A stretch of 30,611 bases of DNA from an uncultured Collinsella sp. (GCA_902493895.1 CABUQW010000026.1:1-30611); one strand, 5' to 3'; counted from the first letter of the stretch, positions 7,390 through 15,869 are shown. Notes: generated by a model from the sequence alone, not told the origin. Program-made: numbers and translations.

Positions 7390-9060
7390 CTAGTGGCGGA
7401 GTCCCAGCAGGCCGCGGCCGCGATGACGGGCCTCAGCGGACACCTGGGCATGCGGGCCGGCGGCCTTGACAGACTCGGGCAGGTGCGAGTACTTCTTCTC
7501 GAAGTTCTCCTCGAACATCACCGCCAGGTTGTGCGCGGCCTCGTCGTAGCGCGCAGTGCTCTGCCAGTACTGGCGCGGCACTAGGATGCCGTCGGGCACA
7601 CCGTGGCACGTAGTGGGAATGTCGACATTAAAGATGTCGTCGTGCACAAACTCGCTGTCCTCGATGGTACCATCGAGGGCGCGAGCGACCAGTGAGCGCG
7701 TGTAGGCAAGCTCGATGCGATGACCCACGCCGTAGCCGCCGCCAATCCAGCCGGTGTTGACCAGGTAGACGCGCGTACGGCCGTCGGCGATGCGCTCGCC
7801 GAGCATCTTAGCGTAGACCATGGGGTCGAGCGGCATAAACGGCTCGCCAAACAGCGAGGAGAACGTGGGCGTGGGCTCGGTGACGCCGACCTCGGTGCCG
7901 GGGATCTTGGCCGTAAAGCCCGTCACAAAGTGATACATGGCGGCGTCGGCCGTCAGGCGCGAGATGGGCGGCAGCACGCCAAAGGCGTCGCAGGTCAAAA
8001 ACAGCACGACGCTCGGAGTGGTGCCCATGCCCTTGGTCCACGCGTTGGGAATGTGCTCGACGGGATAGGCCACGCGCGTGTTGTGCGTGATCGAGACGTC
8101 GTCGTAGTTGGGCTTGCGATTCTCATCGAGTACCACGTTTTCGCAAATCGCGCCAAAGCGGACAGCGTTGAAGATCTCGGGCTCGTGGAAGGCGTCCAGG
8201 CCCTCGCATTTTGCGTAGCAGCCACCCTCAATGTTGAAGATGCCCATGTCGGACCAACCGTGCTCGTCGTCGCCGATCAGCAGGCGCGTGGGATTGGCCG
8301 AAAGCGTGGTCTTGCCGGTGCCGGACAGGCCAAAGAACACGGCGGTCTCGTGCGTGACGGGATCCATGCTGGCCGAGCAGTGCATGGGCAGCACGTCGTC
8401 CTCGACGGGCAGCAGATAGTTCATGACGCTAAAGATCGACTTTTTAATCTCGCCGGAGTAGCCGGTGCCGGCGACCAGAATCACGCGTTCCTGGAAGTTG
8501 ATGACCACGGCAGCGCTGGAGCTGAGGCCCTTGATGGCAGAGTCGCACTGGTAACCGGGCGCTGCGAGCACGCAGAAGTCGGGCTCGCCGGTGCGCGCGA
8601 TTTCGCGGGCGAGCGGGCGGGCGAGCATCTGCTTAATAAAGAGTGCCTGGCTGGCACGCTCGCAGGCAACGAGCAGTCGACGCGTGTGGTTGCGGTCGGC
8701 GCCTGCCATGCCGCGGGTGACGAACACGTCGCGCTCGTTGAGATAGTCGACGATGCCGGCCTTGATGGCCTCATAGCTCTCGACGGGCAGCGGGCGGTTG
8801 ACCGCGCCCCAGGCGATTTTGTCGTGCACGTCGGGCGTGTCGACGATAAAGCGGTCGTTGGGCGAACGGCCAGTGCGCTCCCCCGTCTCGATCACCAGCG
8901 CGCCGTTGGATGCCATGCGGCCTTCTTCGCGGCGGATGGCGTGCTCGACGAGCTCCGCGGCGGGTAGATCGACCAGCAGACGGGGCTGATTCTCGGCGGG
9001 ATCTTCAACGAGCGTAATACCAAAGTTGGACAAAACTTCTGCAGGGGTAACACCAGGCAT
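7390..9060 (-). CDS. pckA: Phosphoenolpyruvate carboxykinase (ATP)
   Basis: A 556-aa cytosolic enzyme interconverting oxaloacetate plus ATP with phosphoenolpyruvate, CO2 and ADP. In fermenting gut anaerobes it often runs in the carboxylating direction. The ATP-type signatures are present: ERTGRSPNDRF near residue 61-71 (oxaloacetate-binding Arg65), the P-loop GLSGTGKTTLSANP near 242, and the metal-binding GDDEHGWSD near 262. Length is close to the usual 530-550 residues. ATG 9060 is preceded by a near-perfect AAAGGAGG; the in-frame extension to 9174 has no support. Two palindromes (9102-9117 and 9135-9150) in the upstream region are candidate operators. Palindrome copy 4 follows the stop codon. 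Confidence 0.97.
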   Translation of the reverse strand: MPGVTPAEVLSNFGITLVEDPAENQPRLLVDLPAAELVEHAIRREEGRMASNGALVIETGERTGRSPNDRFIVDTPDVHDKIAWGAVNRPLPVESYEAIKAGIVDYLNERDVFVTRGMAGADRNHTRRLLVACERASQALFIKQMLARPLAREIARTGEPDFCVLAAPGYQCDSAIKGLSSSAAVVINFQERVILVAGTGYSGEIKKSIFSVMNYLLPVEDDVLPMHCSASMDPVTHETAVFFGLSGTGKTTLSANPTRLLIGDDEHGWSDMGIFNIEGGCYAKCEGLDAFHEPEIFNAVRFGAICENVVLDENRKPNYDDVSITHNTRVAYPVEHIPNAWTKGMGTTPSVVLFLTCDAFGVLPPISRLTADAAMYHFVTGFTAKIPGTEVGVTEPTPTFSSLFGEPFMPLDPMVYAKMLGERIADGRTRVYLVNTGWIGGGYGVGHRIELAYTRSLVARALDGTIEDSEFVHDDIFNVDIPTTCHGVPDGILVPRQYWQSTARYDEAAHNLAVMFEENFEKKYSHLPESVKAAGPHAQVSAEARHRGRGLLGLRH

Positions 9061-9101
9061 GGGGCCTCCTTTAAAAACGCGACACGTGGACGCGGCGCGC
9101 A

Positions 9102-9117
9102 CTTTACTCACGTAAAG
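9102..9117. promoter_or_regulatory. Inverted repeat upstream of pckA
   Basis: CTTTAC and GTAAAG are separated by TCAC, about 42 bases upstream of the pckA start. It could be an operator in the 5' untranslated region. I see no matching regulator in the window. Confidence 0.35.
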
Positions 9118-9134
9118 CCCGTTGTACCCGATAT

Positions 9135-9150
9135 GCAAAAACGTTTTTGC
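9135..9150. promoter_or_regulatory. Perfect 16-bp palindrome upstream of pckA
   Basis: GCAAAAACGTTTTTGC is exactly self-complementary and centred on CG with A-rich and T-rich flanks, the general shape of LacI/CcpA-family operators. It lies about 75 bases before the pckA start codon. Catabolite-type control is inference only. Confidence 0.45.
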
Positions 9151-9208
9151 GGCAAGGGCGGCAAGCCCGCCCAACGGTCAAAAATCGCAGGCAAGCGGCC
9201 TAATCATT

Positions 9209-9310
9209 GGGGACGTTTTTAAACGACCAGTCGTTGGGGACGTTCTTGAACAGGCAACATTCAAGGAATGTCCCCGGATGCCGGCACTTAGGGACGTTCC
9301 CAAAGTGCCG
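9209..9310. repeat. Cluster of GGGGACGTT palindromic repeats
   Basis: Three related units lie between lctP and pckA: GGGGACGTTTTTAAACG from 9209, an imperfect palindrome at 9236-9275 (GGGGACGTTCTTGAA against TTCAAGGAATGTCCCC), and a hairpin CGGCACTT / AAGTGCCG enclosing AGGGACGTTCCC just before the lctP stop. They look like REP-type repeats. The last hairpin may end lctP transcription. Confidence 0.6.
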
Positions 9311-9311
9311 A

Positions 9312-10883
9312 CTACAGCGGCAGGTTTTGGCCGAGCATGGCTATGGCGCTCATCAGGACCAGCATGCCGGCAGCGTAGGGCAGCACGGCGCCTAGGAGCT
9401 CGGCATCCCTGCCGCGCACGTGGACGGCAGCCAGACCAATCGCGAGCGTCTGCGGAGAGATCATCTTACCGGCGGCAACACCAAGCGCATTCAGCGCGAC
9501 CATCCAGTAGTCGCTCACGCCCAGCGCCGTAGCGGCCTGGCTCTGGATGGGGCCAAACAGCATGCCCGAGGACGTGCCCGAGCCGGTCACAAACGCACCA
9601 ACCGCACCAATCCACGGAGCCAGAATCGGGTACAGACCGCCAGCGACCGCAATGCAAAACGCGCTGATCGACGAAATCATGCCGGCATAGCCCATCACCT
9701 TGGCGCAGCCCAGCACCGAAAGCATGGTGATGACCGTCGGCATCATCTGTTTGACGGTCGCGGCCAGTACCTCACCCATCAAGCGCGGCGAAGCGCCCTG
9801 AATGGCACCGCCGACAAACGCCGCCAGGAAAATCCAGACGCCCGGCGTGTTGATCCACGAAAACGTAAGCATACCGGGATTCTCACCGCAATACACCTGC
9901 ACGTGGCTCGCAAACGGCGCGAGCGCGGCATGTACAGCGGGCACCAGATTAGACGTGCCCAGCAGCAACACAAAAATCAGGATGAAGCACGACCAGGCCG
10001 AAAGCGCCGACTTAACGGTGAGCTTCTCCCCCGCCTCGATATTCATGTGGAAGCGCGCATCCAGGTGGCCGGACTTCTCGGCGCGCATGGCAAGCGCGGC
10101 GGTCAGCGCAAGCGACACGATGGAGCCTACGACCACGGCCAGCTCGGGACCCACAAACATGGCAACGACCAGAGCCGCGCCGACAAACGACACGCCGGAG
10201 AGCAACGCCACGCCGGCAACACCGTGCAGGCGCTCGCCCACACTCGCGGCATTGCCCTGGTCATCGGCAACACGGCCCGCAACCAGCACAATAAATAGCG
10301 GCATCACCACAAAGAACGGTGCGAGCTGCACCAGCTGAACGGTCGCCAGGTGCAGGGAATCCAGACCCACCAGGTCGGCAACGGACACCGTGGGGATGCC
10401 GATGGAGCCGTAGGGCGTGGGCACGCCGTTGGCCAGCAGGCAGATGAGCACGGCAGGCACGGCCTCAAAGCCCAGGCCCGCGAGCATGCCGGCGGGAATG
10501 GCGACAGCGGTACCGAAGCCGGCCATGCCCTCCATAAAGCCACCGAAGCACCAAGCCACGAGCAGCGCCAGCAGACGGCGGTCGCTGCTGATGGAGGTGA
10601 TCATGCTGCCGATCACCTCCATGGCGCCCGTACGAACGCACAGGTTATACGTGAACACCGCGGCGATGATCACCAGGACGATGGGCCACAGAGCCATCAA
10701 AAAACCTTCGAGCGAGGCGGTCGCGATCTGCGCTGCCGGCAGGTGCCACCATGCGAAGGCAAGCAAGCACGAAAGGACAAACGATCCGATAGCGGCCTTC
10801 CAAGCTGGCCATTTAAAGCACAGCAGCATCACGACCAGCCAAATAATCGGCACAAGAGCCAGTAAGAATGCGGCGACGTCCAT
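9312..10883 (-). CDS. lctP: L-lactate permease (LctP/LldP family)
   Basis: A 523-aa integral membrane transporter with about 12-14 hydrophobic segments covering nearly the whole chain. It imports or exports lactate, and possibly glycolate, with protons. Family stretches include GFMEGMAGFGTAVAIPAGML near residue 112, LLANGVPTPYGSIGIP near 148, and the C-terminal region VTGSGTSSGMLFGPIQSQAA near 425. ATG 10883 follows AAGGAG; the in-frame extension to 10910 is unsupported. No lactate dehydrogenase gene adjoins it, so the direction of transport is not indicated by context. It is divergent from the flippase gene, with a palindrome (10988-11004) in the shared 179-base region. Confidence 0.9.
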   Translation of the reverse strand: MDVAAFLLALVPIIWLVVMLLCFKWPAWKAAIGSFVLSCLLAFAWWHLPAAQIATASLEGFLMALWPIVLVIIAAVFTYNLCVRTGAMEVIGSMITSISSDRRLLALLVAWCFGGFMEGMAGFGTAVAIPAGMLAGLGFEAVPAVLICLLANGVPTPYGSIGIPTVSVADLVGLDSLHLATVQLVQLAPFFVVMPLFIVLVAGRVADDQGNAASVGERLHGVAGVALLSGVSFVGAALVVAMFVGPELAVVVGSIVSLALTAALAMRAEKSGHLDARFHMNIEAGEKLTVKSALSAWSCFILIFVLLLGTSNLVPAVHAALAPFASHVQVYCGENPGMLTFSWINTPGVWIFLAAFVGGAIQGASPRLMGEVLAATVKQMMPTVITMLSVLGCAKVMGYAGMISSISAFCIAVAGGLYPILAPWIGAVGAFVTGSGTSSGMLFGPIQSQAATALGVSDYWMVALNALGVAAGKMISPQTLAIGLAAVHVRGRDAELLGAVLPYAAGMLVLMSAIAMLGQNLPL

Positions 10884-10987
10884 GGGTAAAAACTCCTTGG
10901 TACCAAGCAAGCGGTATCGGGGGGGTCACAAAACTTCATCAGGATACCGCACGTTTGCCGACAAATTACAGCCGCCCGCCGAAATTA

Positions 10988-11004
10988 TTGAACAACCTGT
11001 TCAA
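10988..11004. promoter_or_regulatory. Palindrome between lctP and the flippase gene
   Basis: TTGAACA and TGTTCAA are separated by ACC, giving an exact inverted repeat in the divergent intergenic region. A -10-like TATACT lies at 11030-11035 on the plus strand, but no clear -35 box is seen. The central spacing (GAAC-N5-GTTC) is one base too long for a LexA box. Confidence 0.4.
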
Positions 11005-11062
11005 AAACACGAATGGATACCACCGCGACTATACTAGAGCGCAGCAATAGAAAGGAACCGCC

Positions 11063-12637
11063 TTGAGCATCACGCCCCTCGATAGCATCCGCCGCGCCAT
11101 CGCCCGCCGCAATGGCGTCGCCGACCCCGCCGTATCGGGCGGGGCGCACGGGCAGGGCGGACGCATCGAAAACGGCCTGTTCCCCGCATCGCACACTGCT
11201 GAGGAGCTCGCACGCATCCAAGAGCTAAGCCAGCGTAACGCCGGCGGTCCCGACAGCAGCCAGGCCACACGCCGTCGCCGCGAGCGCGATCGCCAGCCCG
11301 GCCCCATCCACCGCATGGTCAATGCCTGGTGGAACCGCCTGCTCGGAGCCGTCTACGGCGGCGGCTTCTCCACACAAGAAGCCGAGTACGAAGATCATGC
11401 CACCCGTCGCGACTACCTTTGGAATACCCTGGGCACCGCCGTATGGGGCATGGCGTTTCCGCTGCTCACCATTGTGTCGACGCAGCTCGTGGGCGCCGAG
11501 GAAGCCGGCAAGTTCTCCATCGCCTTTGTCACCGGCACGCTCATCATGATTGCGTGCAACTACGGCGTGCGCAACTTTCAGGTCTCGGACATCGACGAAA
11601 AGACGTCCTTTGCCTCCTACCAGCTCAACCGTTGGCTTTGCGGTGCGCTCGCGCTGGCATGCGGCCTGATATACAGCAGCGCCCGCGGCTACGATGCGCA
11701 GATGGCCACGATCGGCCTGGGCGTCTACCTCTATAAGGTGATCGACGGCATCGCCGACGTGTACGAGGGCCGCCTGCAGCAGGCCGACAAGCTCTATTTG
11801 GCTGGCATGAGCCAAACGCTGCGTTCCGCCGGCGTCATCGCGGTCTTTAGCGTGGCACTGTTCCTCACGCGCAGCATGCCCATCGCGGCCATGGCCATGG
11901 GCATCGCCGCAATCGCCTCGCTCGTGCTGGTCACCGCCCCGCTCGCCCTGCTCGAAACCGAAAAATCACGCCGCATGAGTCTGCGCGAGGCTGGCCACCT
12001 GTTTATCCAGTGCGCCCCACTTTTTGGTGCGCTGTTCCTGTTCAACCTAATCGAGAGCATGCCCAAATTCGTGATGGAAGGCACGCTGGCCTACAAGTAT
12101 CAGCTGTACTTTAATGCACTGTTCTTTCCGGCGCAGGCTATTTTGTTGAGCATTGGATTTATCTATAAACCGCAGCTCCTGCGCTTGTCGAGCATTTGGG
12201 CTAATCCTCGCAAGCGTCGTCGCTTTGACCTGATTATTGTTGCCATTATGGCGCTGATCGTGGTCATCACCGGCGTGTGCGCCGCATTTATGGCAGGTCC
12301 CGGTATTCCCCTCATGAGCTTTATGTACGGTCTCAGCTTTGAGCGCTACCGTACGCTGGCGCTGCTGATGGTCGTCGCCGGCGGCGTCACCGCGGCCATC
12401 GACTTTATCTACGCCATCATCACGGTGCTGCGCCACGCTGGAGACGTCACCAAGATCTACCTGATCTGCTTCGCCGTAAGCGTGGTGCTGCCGGTGATCC
12501 TGATTAAGCTGCTGGGTCTGATGGGCGCTGTGGTGAGCTACCTAGCCATCATGGCCCTACTGCTGGTACTGCTGATTATCGAATACCGCCACATCCGTCA
12601 ACGCATAGAGAGGGACCGGAATCCGTACGGCGCCTAA
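11063..12637 (+). CDS. Polysaccharide flippase-like membrane protein (MOP/Wzx superfamily)
   Basis: A 524-aa protein with a soluble N-terminus of about 100 residues, rich in Arg and Gly, then about 12-14 hydrophobic segments to residue 510. The topology and the first membrane region (NTLGTAVWGMAFPLLTIVST) fit the Wzx/MurJ/MATE-like flippases that move lipid-linked glycans across the membrane. The start is a TTG at 11063 with AAAGGA seven bases before it; no ATG is suitable near it. The substrate is unknown. No glycosyltransferase lies next to it, and the WecA/TagO-like gene about 8 kb to the left is the only related gene in the window. The long soluble N-terminus is unusual for the family. 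Confidence 0.75.
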   Translation: MSITPLDSIRRAIARRNGVADPAVSGGAHGQGGRIENGLFPASHTAEELARIQELSQRNAGGPDSSQATRRRRERDRQPGPIHRMVNAWWNRLLGAVYGGGFSTQEAEYEDHATRRDYLWNTLGTAVWGMAFPLLTIVSTQLVGAEEAGKFSIAFVTGTLIMIACNYGVRNFQVSDIDEKTSFASYQLNRWLCGALALACGLIYSSARGYDAQMATIGLGVYLYKVIDGIADVYEGRLQQADKLYLAGMSQTLRSAGVIAVFSVALFLTRSMPIAAMAMGIAAIASLVLVTAPLALLETEKSRRMSLREAGHLFIQCAPLFGALFLFNLIESMPKFVMEGTLAYKYQLYFNALFFPAQAILLSIGFIYKPQLLRLSSIWANPRKRRRFDLIIVAIMALIVVITGVCAAFMAGPGIPLMSFMYGLSFERYRTLALLMVVAGGVTAAIDFIYAIITVLRHAGDVTKIYLICFAVSVVLPVILIKLLGLMGAVVSYLAIMALLLVLLIIEYRHIRQRIERDRNPYGA

Positions 12638-12688
12638 TTCGAATCAATTTGAAGAAAAGAAACGTCGATGTTTTGGCACCGACAGCGA

Positions 12689-12788
12689 GCAGCCTCGAAG
12701 TGCCCCAGGTTGGCGCGAAAGAGGAGCGACGCGTACTTCTGTACGCGAGCGACGGTTTGAGCGACAAGATGGGGTGCTTCGGGGCTGC
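12689..12788. repeat. 100-bp imperfect palindrome
   Basis: The outer arms, GCAGCCTCGAAGTGCCCCA and the complement of the right end, agree at 16 of 19 positions, with differences that still allow G-U pairs. The inner sequence also folds back, ending in CGCGTAC-TTCT-GTACGCG at the centre (12730-12747). The whole unit can form one long hairpin between the convergent flippase and phosphatase genes. It may be a mobile palindrome or a structured RNA. Confidence 0.7.
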
Positions 12789-12803
12789 GCAGCGTCAACG
12801 TGA

Positions 12804-12825
12804 CCGCCGTTCGGTAGAACGGCGG
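12804..12825. terminator. Hairpin between convergent genes
   Basis: CCGCCGTTC and GAACGGCGG pair exactly across a GGTA loop, eight bases past the stop codon of the phosphatase gene on the minus strand. No T-run follows in either direction, so it may block RNA decay rather than end transcription. Confidence 0.5.
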
Positions 12826-12832
12826 AACAAGG

Positions 12833-13672
12833 TTATTCGCCCGGGTTGATGTTCGCGTAGAACTCCGCCCCGTCGTCCAGGCGCAGGATGCCCACGCGGC
12901 CGAACTCGGAGCCGGTGGCGGCGGCGCAGTCGATGTCGATGCGATCGGGCACACCGGCAGTGTCCTCGCCGCCCAAGCGCACAATCTGCCCGCGTCCCGA
13001 TTCCTCATCGAGCCCCGCCAGGCCACCGACCTCGCAATAGCGCCCAAGCGATACCGTGGGCGTGTGGCCGCTCACCACGACCGGGCCCCTGCCCTCGGTA
13101 GAAAGCAGCCCGGTCGGCACATCCCAATAGCCGTGACGAATCCACAGCAGGTCATCGGACGACTGCACTGCGAGCATCTGCTGCAGCAGCTCGCGATCGG
13201 CACTCACCGCTCCGACGCCATCGGCACAATCGACGCCATGCTCAAGCAAAAACGCGCGCGCCGCTTTCATCTCGATTCCAGCATGTACCAGCAGATACGG
13301 GCGCTCCTCGGTCTCGACCACCGCGTAGAGCGGCAGCGCGGCCATCCATCGCACGAGCTCCTCGTATGCCTCAAATTCCATGTCGTTGAGCTGCTCGCGC
13401 GTCGTCCAGCCACCGTTGATATCCCAGGTCTCGGCATCGAGCGGATCCTGGCCAATGATGGCATCGAGCATGATCTGCTCGTGATTACCCTTGAGCACGT
13501 GGGCGTTGGGCAGCGAGCGCACGAGCTTAATAACGCCGACCGGATCGGGCCCGCGATCAATCATGTCGCCCAGCACGTACAGCGTGTCGTCGGACGTCAA
13601 CGAGATCTTAGACAGGGCCTCGTCAAGCGCACGCACGTGCCCGTGAGCATCAGATGTCACATAGATCGCCAT
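12833..13672 (-). CDS. Metallophosphoesterase (PP2A/PrpE/ApaH-like)
   Basis: A 279-aa cytosolic phosphatase of the calcineurin-like fold. The metal-binding motifs are complete: SDAHGH at residues 7-12, GDMIDRG near 35-41, GNHE near 61, and a later VSGHTPT that gives the last His. This pattern fits both Ser/Thr protein phosphatases and symmetrical dinucleoside tetraphosphatases. The substrate cannot be told from sequence alone. ATG 13672 follows AAGGAG. A promoter candidate lies at 13748-13776. The gene converges on the flippase gene, with two hairpin elements in between. Confidence 0.88.
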   Translation of the reverse strand: MAIYVTSDAHGHVRALDEALSKISLTSDDTLYVLGDMIDRGPDPVGVIKLVRSLPNAHVLKGNHEQIMLDAIIGQDPLDAETWDINGGWTTREQLNDMEFEAYEELVRWMAALPLYAVVETEERPYLLVHAGIEMKAARAFLLEHGVDCADGVGAVSADRELLQQMLAVQSSDDLLWIRHGYWDVPTGLLSTEGRGPVVVSGHTPTVSLGRYCEVGGLAGLDEESGRGQIVRLGGEDTAGVPDRIDIDCAAATGSEFGRVGILRLDDGAEFYANINPGE

Positions 13673-13747
13673 GGTACGCCTCTCCTTGCATTGCGGCCGA
13701 AGCCCGGCGCCGCAACTAAAACTTCAAGTTGAACTTAAACGTTACCC

Positions 13748-13776
13748 ATTGTACTCCGTTGCAATAAAGCTGGAAA
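13748..13776 (-). promoter_or_regulatory. Promoter candidate of the phosphatase gene
   Basis: On the minus strand TTTCCA (13776-13771) and TACAAT (13753-13748) have a 17-base spacer. The transcript would start near 13741. A TTCAA-G-TTGAA inverted repeat lies just downstream, near 13722-13732, and could be an operator. Confidence 0.5.
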
Positions 13777-13925
13777 GGGTTTCCGAGCAGAGGCAAAGAC
13801 GGAAGCCGTCTATAACGATATCGCGCACGCCCGCAATCCAACCCCATAAACCCACCATCTTTGGGTACAAATAACCGCAGATAACTGACCGTGCCACGCC
13901 AACCACCCAGGAGCGGACACTATCC

Positions 13926-15527
13926 ATGAACCAGATCCTTCTCTTTATCGGCCTCGTCATCATTCTGTGCTTGACCATCAAGCCCGTCGGCAAAAAGCTC
14001 CCCTTCCCCACCCTGCTCATCTTTATCGCGCTCGGTATGTTGTTGGGCGTCAACGGCCCGGCGCATATCGACTTTAGCGACTACGCGCTCACCGAAACCG
14101 TCTGCAGCACGGCGCTACTGTTCATCATGTTCTACGGCGGTTTTAACACCAACATCGACCGCGCCAAGCCCGTCGCTGCGCCGGCGGTGCTGCTGAGCAC
14201 GCTCGGCGTCGTCATCACCGCCGGCATCACCGGCGTGTTCGCCCACTCTGTGCTGGGCTTCGACTGGATCGGCGGCCTGCTGCTGGGATCGGTCGTGGCA
14301 TCCACCGACGCGGCAAGCGTCTTTAGCGTGCTGCGCGAGCACAACCTTTCGCTGAGGGGCGGCACAGACTCGCTGCTCGAGGTCGAATCGGGCTCCAACG
14401 ACCCCGTCGCCTACCTGCTCACCGCCGTGCTCGCCACACTCGCGGCCGGCGGCGACATCAACATTCCCGCACTGCTGGCCAAGCAGATCATCCTGGGCGC
14501 GGGCCTGGGCCTTGCCATCGGCTGGGCGGCGGGCCGCCTGATTGAGCGCGCGCACGCAACGGCCGAGGGCGCGCAGACCATCTTTTTATTCGCCGTGGCC
14601 ATCGTCGCCTACGCGCTGCCGAGCTACCTGGGCGGCAACGGCTTTTTGGCTGTATACCTGGCTGGCATTGTGCTGGGTGCCAGCGACATCACCGGCAAGG
14701 TCGAGATGGCGCACTTCTTCGACACTCTCACCGAGATGGCAGAGATGACGATCTTCTTCTTGCTCGGCCTGCTCGTGACGCCCGCGCGCCTGCCGCAGAT
14801 GCTGCTGCCGGGCCTGGCACTCATGGCGTTTATGCTCTTTGCGAGCCGCCCCATCGCCGTCGGCGTGCTCCTGGCGCCCTTTAAGACGAACCCCCGCCAG
14901 GTCGCGCTCATAAGCTGGGCGGGCCTGCGCGGAGCAGCTTCGGTCGTCTTTAGTCTCTTTGCCGTGGTGGCCGACGTTCCCGGCGGACACGACCTATTTG
15001 ACCTGGTGTTTGTGATTGCCGTGTCGAGCATTGTGGTGCAGGGCTCGCTGCTGCCAGCGGTGGCGAAGAAGCTCGATATGATCGATGCGACCGGCGACGT
15101 GCGCCGCACCTTTAACGACTACCGCGACGAGGACGGCATGTCGTTTGTAAAGCTCAAGGTAGGCGCTGGACATCCGTTTGCCGGACGCTCGCTCGCCGAC
15201 ATTGGCAGCGCCACAGACATGCTCGTGGTCCTGGTGCTGCGCGACGGGGCGCACCCGGTACTGCCCAATGGCGACACCGTAATCCAGGAAGGCGATCTGT
15301 TGGTGATGGCCGCCCCAACGTTCGAAGAGCGTGCCGAGGTTACGCTGCGCGAGGTCACCGTAACGCCCCACGGTCGTCTGGCCGGCCAGCGCCTGCGCGA
15401 TGTGCCGCAAGGCAAGCATCCGTTTATTGTGGTGATGCTCAAGCGCGACGGCCAGACGATCATCCCCGACGGCAACACCCTCATATACGCCGGCGACGAA
15501 GCCGTCATCGCCACGCTAGCGTCGTAG
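13926..15527 (+). CDS. CPA1-type K+(Na+)/H+ antiporter with two TrkA-C domains
   Basis: A 533-aa membrane antiporter. Residues 1 to about 385 form the exchanger, with about 12 hydrophobic segments and the family motifs STDAASVF near 120 and SGSNDPVAYLL near 155, the latter holding the ion-binding Asn-Asp pair. Residues about 400-533 carry two tandem TrkA-C (RCK-C) domains, each ending in a G-D-x-L/A pattern (IQEGDLLVMA and IYAGDEAVIA). These bind small ligands and gate transport. This arrangement matches the NhaP2/CvrA group, which exports K+ (or Na+) in exchange for protons. ATG 13926 has AGGAG about 12 bases upstream, a rather long spacing. A strong terminator follows at 15661. Confidence 0.9.
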   Translation: MNQILLFIGLVIILCLTIKPVGKKLPFPTLLIFIALGMLLGVNGPAHIDFSDYALTETVCSTALLFIMFYGGFNTNIDRAKPVAAPAVLLSTLGVVITAGITGVFAHSVLGFDWIGGLLLGSVVASTDAASVFSVLREHNLSLRGGTDSLLEVESGSNDPVAYLLTAVLATLAAGGDINIPALLAKQIILGAGLGLAIGWAAGRLIERAHATAEGAQTIFLFAVAIVAYALPSYLGGNGFLAVYLAGIVLGASDITGKVEMAHFFDTLTEMAEMTIFFLLGLLVTPARLPQMLLPGLALMAFMLFASRPIAVGVLLAPFKTNPRQVALISWAGLRGAASVVFSLFAVVADVPGGHDLFDLVFVIAVSSIVVQGSLLPAVAKKLDMIDATGDVRRTFNDYRDEDGMSFVKLKVGAGHPFAGRSLADIGSATDMLVVLVLRDGAHPVLPNGDTVIQEGDLLVMAAPTFEERAEVTLREVTVTPHGRLAGQRLRDVPQGKHPFIVVMLKRDGQTIIPDGNTLIYAGDEAVIATLAS

Positions 15528-15540
15528 CCATCCCCACCCA

Positions 15541-15613
15541 TAAGTTGCGGTGAAATAGGGATTGAATAGGCTTCTGAACAGCCATTTCAGTCCCCATTTC
15601 ACCGCAAGTTATT
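15541..15613. repeat. 73-bp imperfect palindrome
   Basis: The left arm (TTGCGGTGAAATAGGGA and onwards) and the right arm (TCCCCATTTCACCGCAA) are complementary over about 28 bases with a few mismatches, around a short centre near 15571-15581. It begins 13 bases after the antiporter stop codon. It is probably a dispersed REP/MITE-like element. Confidence 0.65.
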
Positions 15614-15660
15614 GAGGGGATGGGTTGAAAAACATTTGAATTGACACCGAAATGAAAAAA

Positions 15661-15687
15661 GCCGGGGGATGTCCCCCGGCATTTTTT
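15661..15687 (+). terminator. Intrinsic terminator of the antiporter gene
   Basis: GCCGGGGGA and TCCCCCGGC form a near-perfect stem followed by ATTTTTTA. An A-run on the left makes it usable in both directions. From here to 15795 I see no gene. Confidence 0.88.
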
Positions 15688-15795
15688 ATGCGAGTCAAGA
15701 CTAAATACTTCTCGGGAAAACGCCGGCCCATTGCGTCAGCAATTTACGAGCCGCTCTACCCACCTCTGGACGGCTAAGGACTTTTCGCAGGTAGT

Positions 15796-15824
15796 TTGAC
15801 GAACATATGTTTGCTTATTATAAT
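15796..15824 (+). promoter_or_regulatory. Strong promoter with LexA-type box before the DUF3800 gene
   Basis: TTGACG (15796-15801) and a consensus TATAAT (15819-15824) are exactly 17 bases apart. CGAACATATGTTTG at 15800-15813 fits the Gram-positive LexA (DinR) consensus CGAACRNRYGTTYC in all but the last base and lies across the -35 box and spacer, where a repressor would block polymerase. This predicts SOS-inducible expression of the downstream gene. Confidence 0.75.
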
Positions 15825-15869
15825 ATTACTTGAAAGCACCCCTTATCTCATGGTATAAAGAATACGGTT

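Noticed and set aside
10988..11004. LexA box in the lctP-flippase intergenic region
   Set aside because: The half-sites GAAC and GTTC are five bases apart instead of four, and there is no clear promoter around them.
12634..13047. A 137-codon minus-strand frame extending across the 100-bp palindrome
   Set aside because: It is out of frame with the phosphatase gene it overlaps and has no ribosome site; the phosphatase motifs fix the true frame.
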